Assembly: GCA_018056215.1 (NCBI GenBank)
Contig: JAGPGB010000019.1
Span: 1 to 12,619 of the forward strand
Reading direction: 5' to 3'
DNA: 12,619 nt
From: Bacteroidales bacterium
GTDB lineage: Bacteria > Bacteroidota > Bacteroidia > Bacteroidales > DTU049
Positions 1 through 6,445 of this stretch are shown in pieces. How positions within the stretch are numbered: position 1 is the stretch's first letter; each line of letters begins with the position of its first letter. The translations under genes and the position numbers were made by a program. The notes beneath the pieces were generated by a model. It searched no databases. It was given only the letters and a program-made list of their open reading frames with translations, and was not told where the DNA came from.

Positions 1-53
1 TATAATATTTTATTCAATAAATTATATTAACTTTACATTTAAAAAATTTTTTT

Positions 54-671
54 ATGTTACATATAGCTATTGCAGGCAATATAGGAAGTGGTAAAACTAC
101 TCTTACAGAGCTACTTTCTAAACATTTCAAGTTAGATGCTCTTTACGAAGATGTAGATACTAATCCCTATCTCGAAAATTTCTATAATGATATGAAACGA
201 TGGTCTTTTAATTTGCAGATTTATTTTCTTAATAGTAGATTTAGTCAAGTTGTTAATATACAAAAGCAACAATTAAATGTAATTCAAGATCGTACTATTT
301 ATGAGGATGCTCATATTTTTGCGCTTAATCTTTACGAAATGGGTTTGATGGATGAGATTGATTTCAAAACTTATAGAGATTTATTCGATTTAATGACTTC
401 TTTTTTGAGACCTCCAGATTTATTAATTTATTTACAAGCTGATGTATCTACATTAGTAAAGCAAATACAAATAAGGGGTAGAGAATATGAAACTTCTATA
501 CGTATAGATTATCTACAAAGTCTAAATGAAAAATATGAAAAATGGATTAATAACTATAATCATGGTAAAAAGCTAATTATAAATGTTGATAACAAAGATT
601 TTTTACATAATCCAGAAGATTTAGGTGTAGTTATTAATTTGATAAATGCTGAACTTTTTGGGTTATTTTAA
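54..671 (+). CDS. Deoxynucleoside kinase (dNK/dGK-dAK family)
   Basis: Salvage enzyme that phosphorylates deoxynucleosides with ATP in the cytoplasm. The 205-residue product opens with a P-loop, GNIGSGKT, at residues 8-15. Glu32 in LYEDV sits where the family's catalytic base lies, DRT at 79-81 corresponds to the family's (D/E)RS-type motif, and RGREYE at 141-146 matches the arginine-rich lid. Length is normal for bacterial members. ATG 54 puts the P-loop at the expected distance from the N terminus. The 53 bases upstream are AT-only-like and hold just a partial -7 match (TAACTTTA, 28-35), so the promoter is uncertain and may lie outside the window. trmD begins 5 nt after the stop, suggesting one transcript. 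The preferred substrate (dA, dG or other) cannot be told from sequence alone. Confidence 0.9.
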   Translation: MLHIAIAGNIGSGKTTLTELLSKHFKLDALYEDVDTNPYLENFYNDMKRWSFNLQIYFLNSRFSQVVNIQKQQLNVIQDRTIYEDAHIFALNLYEMGLMDEIDFKTYRDLFDLMTSFLRPPDLLIYLQADVSTLVKQIQIRGREYETSIRIDYLQSLNEKYEKWINNYNHGKKLIINVDNKDFLHNPEDLGVVINLINAELFGLF

Positions 672-676
672 AAATT

Positions 677-1348
677 ATGAGAATTGATATATTGACATTA
701 TTTCCAGAAATGTTTATAAGTCCTTTTAATGAATCTATTATTAAAAGAGCAAAAAATAAAGGCTTGGTAGAGATTTATATTCATAATATAAGAGATTTTA
801 GTAATGATAAACATAAACGTGTGGATGACTATCCCTATGGTGGCGAACCAGGAATGGTAATGATGATAGAACCTATTGCTAATGCCATTGAATGGCTCAA
901 ATCTCAAAGATCTTATGATGAAATAATTTTTCTGACTCCTGATGGGGAAACTTTTTCTCAATCTATTGCTAATAAAATAAGTTTGTTAAATAATGTTATT
1001 TTACTTTGTGGTCATTATAAAGGAGTAGACCAGAGAGTAAGGGATATTTATATTACTAAAGAAATTTCTATTGGAGATTATGTATTAAGTGGTGGAGAAT
1101 TGCCTGCTATGGTTTTAGTTGATGCTGTTGTTAGGTTAATTCCTGGTGTTATAGGTGATGCACAATCTGCTCTTACAGATTCTTTTCAAGATGGCTTACT
1201 ATCTCATCCTGTATATACTCGTCCTGAAAATTTCAAAGGTCATAAAATACCTGAAATACTGAAATCTGGGAATCATCAAGCCATTGAAAAATGGAATATT
1301 GAAAAAGCAATCGAAAAAACTCAAAAAAGAAAAAACAATAATAAATAA
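677..1348 (+). CDS. trmD: tRNA (guanine37-N1)-methyltransferase TrmD
   Basis: Methylates N1 of G37, next to the anticodon, using S-adenosylmethionine, and so prevents +1 frameshifting. The 223-residue protein has the SPOUT-family hallmarks: MRIDILTLFPEMF at the start, YGGEPGMVM at 54-62, the trefoil-knot segments LCGHYKGVDQR (110-120) and GDYVLSGGELPA (133-144), Arg153, and LTDSF (167-170 region) whose Asp168 is the expected catalytic base. HPVYTRP (177-183) and the C-terminal HQAIEKW also fit. The third Gly of the usual YGGG is Glu57; I believe acidic residues occur here in relatives, so I do not read it as damage. It lies between the kinase (5 nt upstream) and the DUF6485 gene (11 nt downstream). 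The start ATG 677 gives the canonical MRIDILTLFP opening. Confidence 0.97.
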   Translation: MRIDILTLFPEMFISPFNESIIKRAKNKGLVEIYIHNIRDFSNDKHKRVDDYPYGGEPGMVMMIEPIANAIEWLKSQRSYDEIIFLTPDGETFSQSIANKISLLNNVILLCGHYKGVDQRVRDIYITKEISIGDYVLSGGELPAMVLVDAVVRLIPGVIGDAQSALTDSFQDGLLSHPVYTRPENFKGHKIPEILKSGNHQAIEKWNIEKAIEKTQKRKNNNK

Positions 1349-1359
1349 AAAAAAATTGT

Positions 1360-1563
1360 ATGAGGGCTTGTAATATTGATAAAAATAAATCTCATTGTAA
1401 TTGTACTTACGAACCTTGCTCACGCAAAGGTATTTGTTGTGATTGTTTACGTTATCATCTAGAAATGGATGAAGTGCCAGCATGTTTTTTCCCCGATGAT
1501 ATAGAGCAAACCTATGATAGGTCTATAGAAAGATTTATTGAATACTATCTACATCAGAAATGA
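1360..1563 (+). CDS. Small cysteine-rich protein, DUF6485 family
   Basis: A 67-residue protein with eight cysteines (4, 13, 15, 20, 26, 27, 29, 42), arranged around HCNCTYEPCSRKGICCDCL, followed by RYH, PACFFPDD and TYDRSIERF. I recognise this as the DUF6485 family of small cytosolic proteins found mostly in anaerobes; its function is unknown. The spacing CxCx4Cx5CCxC suggests a zinc or iron-sulfur site (inference). No signal peptide or membrane segment is seen. It starts 11 nt after the trmD stop with no promoter between, so it is probably the last gene of the kinase-trmD transcript. The conserved, Cys-dense sequence and the clean ATG make it a real gene despite its size. Confidence 0.85.
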   Translation: MRACNIDKNKSHCNCTYEPCSRKGICCDCLRYHLEMDEVPACFFPDDIEQTYDRSIERFIEYYLHQK

Positions 1564-1680
1564 ATTTTAAATTAAAAATAAATTATAAAATTTTATTGTG
1601 AACAGTTTATATTGATTTATTCTTAGCTATCTTATATAATTATAATCGAATTTAAGCATAGCGGTGATTATTTCAATATT
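1564..1680. other. Intergenic gap between converging transcripts
   Basis: This 117-nt AT-rich stretch lies between the ends of the DUF6485 gene and gpsA. It holds a 12-bp palindrome, ATAAAATTTTAT (1585-1596), and other weak AT symmetries. I see no GC-containing stem followed by a T run, so no convincing terminator for either direction, and no gene. Confidence 0.5.
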
Positions 1681-2685
1681 TTATTTTATTTCCCACAAAT
1701 TTTTCACTATATTATTAATTTCTCGTCTAGCCTGGCTTTGTTCACTTATTACTCTATAAACTATAGATATGAAGGGGAATTTATTAATATCTTTACCTAA
1801 AATATTAGCTAAAGTCAAAGTGCCATAATAGCCTTCTACTGTTTGTTTCATCTCAATTTTTGAATATTCTAAAGAGTAGCCTTTGCCTAGCAAAATGCCA
1901 AAAGATCTATTACGCGAAAATTGGCTGTAGGCAGTTACCAATAAATCTCCTAAATATATTGGTTGCAAGATGTCTACATCTACATCACTTTTTAAATATT
2001 TTAGAAAATCTTTCATCTCCTTAGCAATATTAGTAACTAAAATACTTAAAAAATTATCACCTAATCCATAGCCTATGCACATACCTGTGAGAATAGCATA
2101 GATATTTTTAACTACTGCCGCATACTCTGCTAATTCAATATTTTCATCGTATTCTAAATGTAAAAAATATGAATCTAAAAATGGATAAATAGTTTCATAC
2201 ATTTCTGGATTTTTAGATACTAAACTCAGATGAGTATAATGTTCCATTACTATTTCCTCAGCATGAGATGGTCCTAAGATAGCCAAATAGTCTGTTAATG
2301 GTATACCTATGACTTGTTCAAAATATTTATGTAATGGTAGATTTTTTTCTGGTATTAAACCCTTGATAGCAACTACAATTTTTTTATTTTTAAAAAAACT
2401 TTTATCAATTTTAGATAATACACTATCTAAAAATGCAGCAGGAATCGAAATAAATAAAATATCACTTTCAGCAATACCACTTTCTAAAGTAGAGAATAAA
2501 TTTATTTTATTTAAATCAAAATCTACATATGGTAAATATTTAAAATTATGATTGCGTATCTGCATAGATTCTAAAACTTCTGGATTTGTAATTATCCAAT
2601 TAGTTTTATCTAAATTATCAGTTAATACTTTAGCAAGAGCTGTGGCCATGCTCCCATAACCAATTAATCCTACTTGTTTTTTCAT
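1681..2685 (-). CDS. gpsA: Glycerol-3-phosphate dehydrogenase [NAD(P)+]
   Basis: Cytoplasmic enzyme that reduces dihydroxyacetone phosphate to sn-glycerol 3-phosphate, the backbone for phospholipids. The 334-residue product starts with a dinucleotide-binding loop, GLIGYGSMATALAK (6-19), a GxGxxA form. Further motifs in order are FISIPA (78-83), IKGL (107-110), GPSHAEE (138-144), the catalytic lysine segment YAAVVKNIYA with Lys193, GLGDNF (207-212), LGDLLVT (245-251), SRNRSFG (257-263) and an EG pair at 284-285. Length and motif order fit GpsA. It is the last gene of the minus-strand block, 85 nt after the metallopeptidase gene; that gap holds a hairpin and no clear promoter, so whether gpsA is co-transcribed is unresolved. 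Confidence 0.95.
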   Translation of the reverse strand: MKKQVGLIGYGSMATALAKVLTDNLDKTNWIITNPEVLESMQIRNHNFKYLPYVDFDLNKINLFSTLESGIAESDILFISIPAAFLDSVLSKIDKSFFKNKKIVVAIKGLIPEKNLPLHKYFEQVIGIPLTDYLAILGPSHAEEIVMEHYTHLSLVSKNPEMYETIYPFLDSYFLHLEYDENIELAEYAAVVKNIYAILTGMCIGYGLGDNFLSILVTNIAKEMKDFLKYLKSDVDVDILQPIYLGDLLVTAYSQFSRNRSFGILLGKGYSLEYSKIEMKQTVEGYYGTLTLANILGKDINKFPFISIVYRVISEQSQARREINNIVKNLWEIK

Positions 2686-2710
2686 GATGAAATATGATTA
2701 CTGCTTTAAT

Positions 2711-2744
2711 AAAAACTAAATATGATTGATTATTTTCATATTTA
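2711..2744 (-). terminator. Possible weak intrinsic terminator after the peptidase gene
   Basis: A 9-bp inverted repeat, TAAATATGA (2717-2725) and TCATATTTA (2736-2744), encloses a 10-nt loop. On the minus strand the stem is followed by GTTTTT (2716-2711). It lies 26 nt past the peptidase stop. The stem is AT-rich, so termination may be weak. Confidence 0.4.
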
Positions 2745-2770
2745 ATTTTTATAAAGTAAAAAATAAAAAA

Positions 2771-4402
2771 TTATATTCCTAAAACATTTATACCTTGTTG
2801 AAAAACAATATCTACAGGTATTTTAGTTTCATTTATTTTATTTAGATCTTTTTGTAAATCAGCACTTATTGTACCTTTTTCGTCAATCCATTTTTTAGCA
2901 GCATTGTAATCGCCATTAGCCTGAATTGTAATGATTTTTTCTGTCATTTTAGAGACTGCATTTTTCATTTTTTCAAAATCTATAATATATTTACCTTCAT
3001 TATTTTTAGTAATTGCACTTTCATCTAATAAGAAGTTGAATTCTAGCATATTAGCTATCCCGTGAGCACTTGCAGCACCGAACCTTATAGAACGGAATAT
3101 GCTAGCTACAAAAGAAGCATAATTTTCTTCTAATTTGCCATCAGTTATTTCGCCCATATCTCTTAACTTTTGAACTAAAAATAGACCAGTAATATCCGCT
3201 TTAGCTTCTTCTAATGGGCTATATAGCTCTTTTAGAGCTTCTCTCACAGTACCATTATTATTGATAGTGTTTTTAATACCTAGTCCGTGAGCTACTTCAT
3301 GAAACATCACGTTTTGGAAAAATGTAGTAAAAGTTACATCTGAAACAATGCTTTTATCTAATAATAATTCTGAAATAGGAATAACAATTAGATCAAATTT
3401 TGCTTGCATAACATTCTTTAGTTGTAGCTTACGAGTACCTTTTTTTAGTTGTACTTCTTCGTCATTAGGTAAATTTATAGCTATAGTTTTACTGCCCGCA
3501 TTGCAATCGCCAGCATAGTAAATAGCATCATATACATTAATATCACCTAGAGAGCCTGGCATTTCTTTTTTATATTCTTCTTTTACAGGTAATGATTTTT
3601 GTAATGTTGGTAGTAATTTTCCATATTTTTCTAATTGTTTGCTCCAATCTACATCTTTTATTAATACAAAAGATTCGAATGAAGTTTTGTAGCCAAATAG
3701 ACCATCTTCATAGCTCTCAATAGGGCCAATGATAAATTCAATTTTTGATGTTTTACTGTCTAGCCAAGCCATATCTGATAGTTGATAATCTGAAGTAATC
3801 AATGCTTGAGCTCGTAGAGATAAATATTTAGAGAAATTTTTGTCTTTTATTAATGATGCTGCTTGATTTAATAAATTAGCAGCTTTTTGTAATTGTTCTT
3901 TAAAATATTCATGATAAAAAATTGCCTTTAATTTACCATTTTCATCACGTCTAATCATAGTATATTGAGAGGTTTTATTAGTATCTTGCCATTGTTCGAA
4001 TTCTTCTTTTGTCATATCTTGCGGATAAAAATTAGCTCCAGCAGGTTTAGTGCCATAACCATTAATAAATGGTTTGTTATCGTTTAGTCTATCCCAAGGA
4101 CCATAATTAATATAAGCATATTGTCTCAAAGTATCATTAGTGATAGTATCCATCAATTTTTTATCACCAAAAGCTTGTTGCCAGAATAATTCATCCATTA
4201 TATTTGCAGCTTCTATCATTAATTTAAGTGCTTGTTTTTCTGAATCATTTAGCATAGATAAATCTGTTTTTAATTCGTAAGAAGAATATATAGCTAATGA
4301 ATCTAAAGATAATTTTGCCTGCTGATTATCTGTTTTCTTTTTGCATGCGTTACTAAATAATAATATTGCAATCATAGGAATTAAAAAAATTTTTGATTTC
4401 AT
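2771..4402 (-). CDS. Lipoprotein zinc metallopeptidase, M49 (DPP III)-related
   Basis: The 543-residue protein is probably a lipid-anchored, zinc-dependent peptidase. A signal peptide with a hydrophobic core (residues 5-16) ends at SNAC, placing the lipidated Cys at 20, followed by KKK. HEVAHGLG starts at His368, giving an HExxH zinc site (His368, His372). About 26 residues on, YSPLEEAKAD supplies the third ligand at Glu398/Glu399. This HEx(2)HG...EEAKAD pair matches the M49-related family that also forms the C-terminal part of plant Nudix 3 proteins; classical DPP III has HExxGH with one extra residue. No Nudix box is present here. Bacteroidota homologues of this length are usually called dipeptidyl-peptidase-3-like or Zn-dependent hydrolases. 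Substrate and activity are unproven. It lies 83 nt after the tonB-like gene and has its own -7-like element. Confidence 0.8.
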   Translation of the reverse strand: MKSKIFLIPMIAILLFSNACKKKTDNQQAKLSLDSLAIYSSYELKTDLSMLNDSEKQALKLMIEAANIMDELFWQQAFGDKKLMDTITNDTLRQYAYINYGPWDRLNDNKPFINGYGTKPAGANFYPQDMTKEEFEQWQDTNKTSQYTMIRRDENGKLKAIFYHEYFKEQLQKAANLLNQAASLIKDKNFSKYLSLRAQALITSDYQLSDMAWLDSKTSKIEFIIGPIESYEDGLFGYKTSFESFVLIKDVDWSKQLEKYGKLLPTLQKSLPVKEEYKKEMPGSLGDINVYDAIYYAGDCNAGSKTIAINLPNDEEVQLKKGTRKLQLKNVMQAKFDLIVIPISELLLDKSIVSDVTFTTFFQNVMFHEVAHGLGIKNTINNNGTVREALKELYSPLEEAKADITGLFLVQKLRDMGEITDGKLEENYASFVASIFRSIRFGAASAHGIANMLEFNFLLDESAITKNNEGKYIIDFEKMKNAVSKMTEKIITIQANGDYNAAKKWIDEKGTISADLQKDLNKINETKIPVDIVFQQGINVLGI

Positions 4403-4428
4403 AATTATAATTTTTTAAAAAATTTCAG

Positions 4429-4436
4429 CAAAGATA
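4429..4436 (-). promoter_or_regulatory. -7 promoter element for the metallopeptidase lipoprotein
   Basis: Reads TATCTTTG on the minus strand, an exact match to the Bacteroidota -7 consensus TAnnTTTG, 26 nt before the start codon. No TTTG -33 box is seen at the usual 19-21 bp, so the promoter is only half supported. Confidence 0.5.
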
Positions 4437-4485
4437 TATAATTTTAAAGATAAAATGAATAAAATAAAGTAAAATTTTATGCAAA

Positions 4486-5226
4486 TTATTCTACTTTAAT
4501 AAAAACATATGTGATAGTCCCTATCTGCTCTTCTGGGGCATTAGGGTCACTTGAAAATTTAGATTTCATAGCAGCTTCTTCACATTTTTTCCATAAAGCA
4601 GAGTTGCTAATAGTAGTGCCGAAATAACCAGCTTGTGCTTTGACAACATTGCCATCTTTATCAACCCATATTTTCACTACTACTTTACCTTGATCATCTT
4701 CTGAATAATCTGGTTTAGGAATATATTTAGCTCCACGTCCTGCAAGAGAATAACCCGGTCCTGAACCGCCGCCACTGCCAGGTCCTACACCGCTGCCTGT
4801 ACCACTACCTATGCCACTTCCAGTACCACTACCAGAACCTGTTCCAGATCCAGTACCAGTTCCACCACCACTGCCACCTTGTCCAAATTGGAATTTTTGA
4901 ATTCGCTGATCTAATGTGGGTTGGACTGGTTGTTCAGGTTCTACATTTTTGGGTTTATCTTTAGTAGCAGTTTCAGTATAATCTACTTCTTCATCAGGAA
5001 TAGCTACATATTCTGTAGAAGATTGTTGAATGGTTTTATTAATGACTTGTTGGATTTCTATTGGTGCACCGCCGCCGCCACCACCGCCTAGATCTATTTC
5101 TATACCTTGCTCGGGAGGAGGAGGTACAGGAACTCTAAAACCTAAAATCATCAATAGAGCGACTATCAATATACCAACTAAAATTGTTATAGTTAAAGAA
5201 ATAAGTTTATTCTTTCTTTCTTCCAT
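4486..5226 (-). CDS. TonB-like energy-transducing protein with Gly/Ser linker
   Basis: Likely the periplasm-spanning partner of the ExbB/ExbD motor, passing energy to outer-membrane receptors. The 246-residue product has an N-terminal anchor (residues 8-30) with a short basic cytoplasmic end, then PVPPPP, a seven-Gly run (47-53), a charged stretch, a low-complexity linker of Gly with Ser/Thr (116-158), and a TonB C-terminal-type domain (about 168-246: GKVVVKIWVDKDGNV, then a helix ALWKKCEEAAMKSKF and the final strand ITYVFIKV). Unlike classical TonB, the linker is Gly/Ser- rather than Pro/Lys-rich, the anchor lacks the histidine used in E. coli TonB, and the usual YP motif before the domain is DYSEDD. 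It starts 3 nt after exbD. It could serve a TolA-like role instead; context favours the TonB family. Confidence 0.8.
   Translation of the reverse strand: MEERKNKLISLTITILVGILIVALLMILGFRVPVPPPPEQGIEIDLGGGGGGGAPIEIQQVINKTIQQSSTEYVAIPDEEVDYTETATKDKPKNVEPEQPVQPTLDQRIQKFQFGQGGSGGGTGTGSGTGSGSGTGSGIGSGTGSGVGPGSGGGSGPGYSLAGRGAKYIPKPDYSEDDQGKVVVKIWVDKDGNVVKAQAGYFGTTISNSALWKKCEEAAMKSKFSSDPNAPEEQIGTITYVFIKVE
4753..4881 (-). repeat. Gly/Ser/Thr low-complexity repeat inside the tonB-like gene
   Basis: Encodes residues 116-158, an alternation of Gly with Thr, Ser and a few Ile, Val and Pro. Glycine codons are mixed (GGT, GGA, GGC) and partners vary (ACT, AGT, TCT, ACA), so the DNA is not a clean tandem repeat. 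The tract is far richer in G+C than its surroundings. Confidence 0.8.
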
Positions 5227-5229
5227 AGC

Positions 5230-5652
5230 TTATTTCTTTGGTTGAGTAGCTAAAATAGCTTTATGAGAGGCATTTAAGCTTTCATTTATTTGATTTACTA
5301 TATCTATAATATTTACAACAGCTTGCACAGGAACAGTAGCATCTGCATTAATGACAACAGACGCATCGGGTGGACTTTCTTTTAAACGTATTGTCATCTG
5401 CTCAGCTAATTTCAGCTCATCTACAGGAGTGCCGTCAATATAATATTGTAATTTCTCATCAATATAAATTTTTACTGGTTTAGCAGGAGCTAATACACGT
5501 GGAGATGTACTAGATGGCAATAAAAGTTTTATCGCATTAGGACTGATAAGTGTAGATGTTAACATAAAAAATATAAGAAGTAGAAATACTAAATCAGACA
5601 TAGTAGTATTATTCATTTCTACTCCAACTCTATGTTTTGGTTTTAGATCCAT
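5230..5652 (-). CDS. exbD: ExbD/TolR-type biopolymer transport protein
   Basis: Inner-membrane stator partner of ExbB that takes part in proton-driven energy transfer to the TonB-like protein. The 140-residue protein has a short cytoplasmic N terminus (KPKHRVGVEMNNT), one membrane helix (about 19-36: MSDLVFLLLIFFMLTST) carrying the essential acidic residue Asp20, and a periplasmic domain with VKIYIDEKLQYYIDG and a repeat of the ExbD fold ending VVINADATVPVQAVVNIID. The size is normal for the family. It begins 6 nt after the exbB stop and ends 3 nt before the tonB-like start, so the three are almost surely one operon. ExbD cannot be split from TolR by motif alone; the neighbouring TonB-like gene favours ExbD. 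Confidence 0.93.
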   Translation of the reverse strand: MDLKPKHRVGVEMNNTTMSDLVFLLLIFFMLTSTLISPNAIKLLLPSSTSPRVLAPAKPVKIYIDEKLQYYIDGTPVDELKLAEQMTIRLKESPPDASVVINADATVPVQAVVNIIDIVNQINESLNASHKAILATQPKK

Positions 5653-5658
5653 AATTTT

Positions 5659-6363
5659 TTATTTTGGAGGTTGTTGTAGAAAATCTATAAATTCTGTAGC
5701 TCTAGCCTCGAGCATATATACTAATCTTTCGATTCTATCTACTATAATATTATATAAAAAAGTAACTATTATACCGACTATCAAACCAGCTACTGTTGTT
5801 ATAAGTGCTTCATAAATTCCTTGGCTTAGTAGAGAAATATCAATATTATTGCCAGCATTTGCCATATTAAAAAAAGCTCTAACCATACCTGTTACTGTTC
5901 CTAGAAATCCCAAGCTAGGTGATATACTACCTATCGTTGCTAAAAAAGTAATTCCTTTTTCTAATTTTGCTATTTCTAATTTACCCTCATTTTCTATAGA
6001 CTCACTAATATCATTTAATGGTCTACCTAGGCGACTAAGTCCTTTTTCTATCATTCGAGATAGAGGAGTATTAGTACTCTGGCATAATGCTAAAGCACTA
6101 TCTTTTTTCCCTTCTAAAATATAATTTTTTAGATTGCTCATGAATGTTGGATTTTCTTTAGCTGCTTTTCTAATAGCTAAATAACGTTCAAAAAATATAT
6201 ATATTGCTATTAGTAAAAGAACTGCTAAAATTATCACTATTACACCACCAGCTTTGGCTAATTCCCAATATGGTAGTTTCTGATAACCTTGTACTGGGGC
6301 TACTTGTTGCGATAATTGTTGCAGTGTATCTGCTGCATTTTGAACTATTTGTAAGAATATCAT
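5659..6363 (-). CDS. exbB: ExbB/TolQ/MotA-type proton channel protein
   Basis: Inner-membrane motor subunit that forms the proton channel with ExbD. The 234-residue product has three membrane segments: about 37-58 (AGGVIVIILAVLLLIAIYIF), 138-160 (ITFLATIGSISPSLGFLGTVTGM) and 183-208 (YEALITTVAGLIVGIIVTFL). Between the first two lies a long cytoplasmic loop with ALALC and GKLEIAKLEKGI. The second and third segments carry the family signatures LGFLGTVTGM and ALITTVAGL. An N-terminal extension rich in Gln precedes the first helix, usual in this phylum. It is the first gene of the exbB-exbD-tonB-like operon. A weak -7 match (TAATTTTA, 6386-6379 on the minus strand) is the only promoter candidate; the region is shared with the divergent radical SAM gene. 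Confidence 0.93.
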   Translation of the reverse strand: MIFLQIVQNAADTLQQLSQQVAPVQGYQKLPYWELAKAGGVIVIILAVLLLIAIYIFFERYLAIRKAAKENPTFMSNLKNYILEGKKDSALALCQSTNTPLSRMIEKGLSRLGRPLNDISESIENEGKLEIAKLEKGITFLATIGSISPSLGFLGTVTGMVRAFFNMANAGNNIDISLLSQGIYEALITTVAGLIVGIIVTFLYNIIVDRIERLVYMLEARATEFIDFLQQPPK

Positions 6364-6394
6364 AGTCGAAATTTTTTGTAAAATTAATTAGTTT

Positions 6395-6426
6395 TTTGAT
6401 AATTTGAAAAAAATACATTATTTTTG
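6395..6426 (+). promoter_or_regulatory. Bacteroidota-type promoter of the radical SAM gene
   Basis: TTTG at 6395-6398, a 20-bp spacer, then TATTTTTG at 6419-6426: an exact fit to the consensus TTTG-N(19-21)-TAnnTTTG. Transcription would begin a few bases later, leaving a leader of about 13 nt before ATG 6446. This rules out the longer frame that opens at 6404 between the two boxes. Confidence 0.8.
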
Positions 6427-6445
6427 TAATAAAAAAATAATTATT

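Noticed and set aside
698..961. Minus-strand open frame inside trmD
   Set aside because: It is a shadow of a strongly conserved plus-strand gene and resembles no protein family.
1581..1646. Possible terminator or small RNA between the DUF6485 gene and gpsA
   Set aside because: Only AT palindromes without a loop or T run; expected by chance in such AT-rich DNA.
5030..5245. Plus-strand open frame rich in Pro opposite the tonB-like gene
   Set aside because: It is the complement of the glycine run and has no independent support.
6404..6445. Longer N terminus for the radical SAM protein from ATG 6404
   Set aside because: This ATG lies between the -33 and -7 boxes of an exact promoter, so it would not be in the mRNA; ATG 6446 is used.
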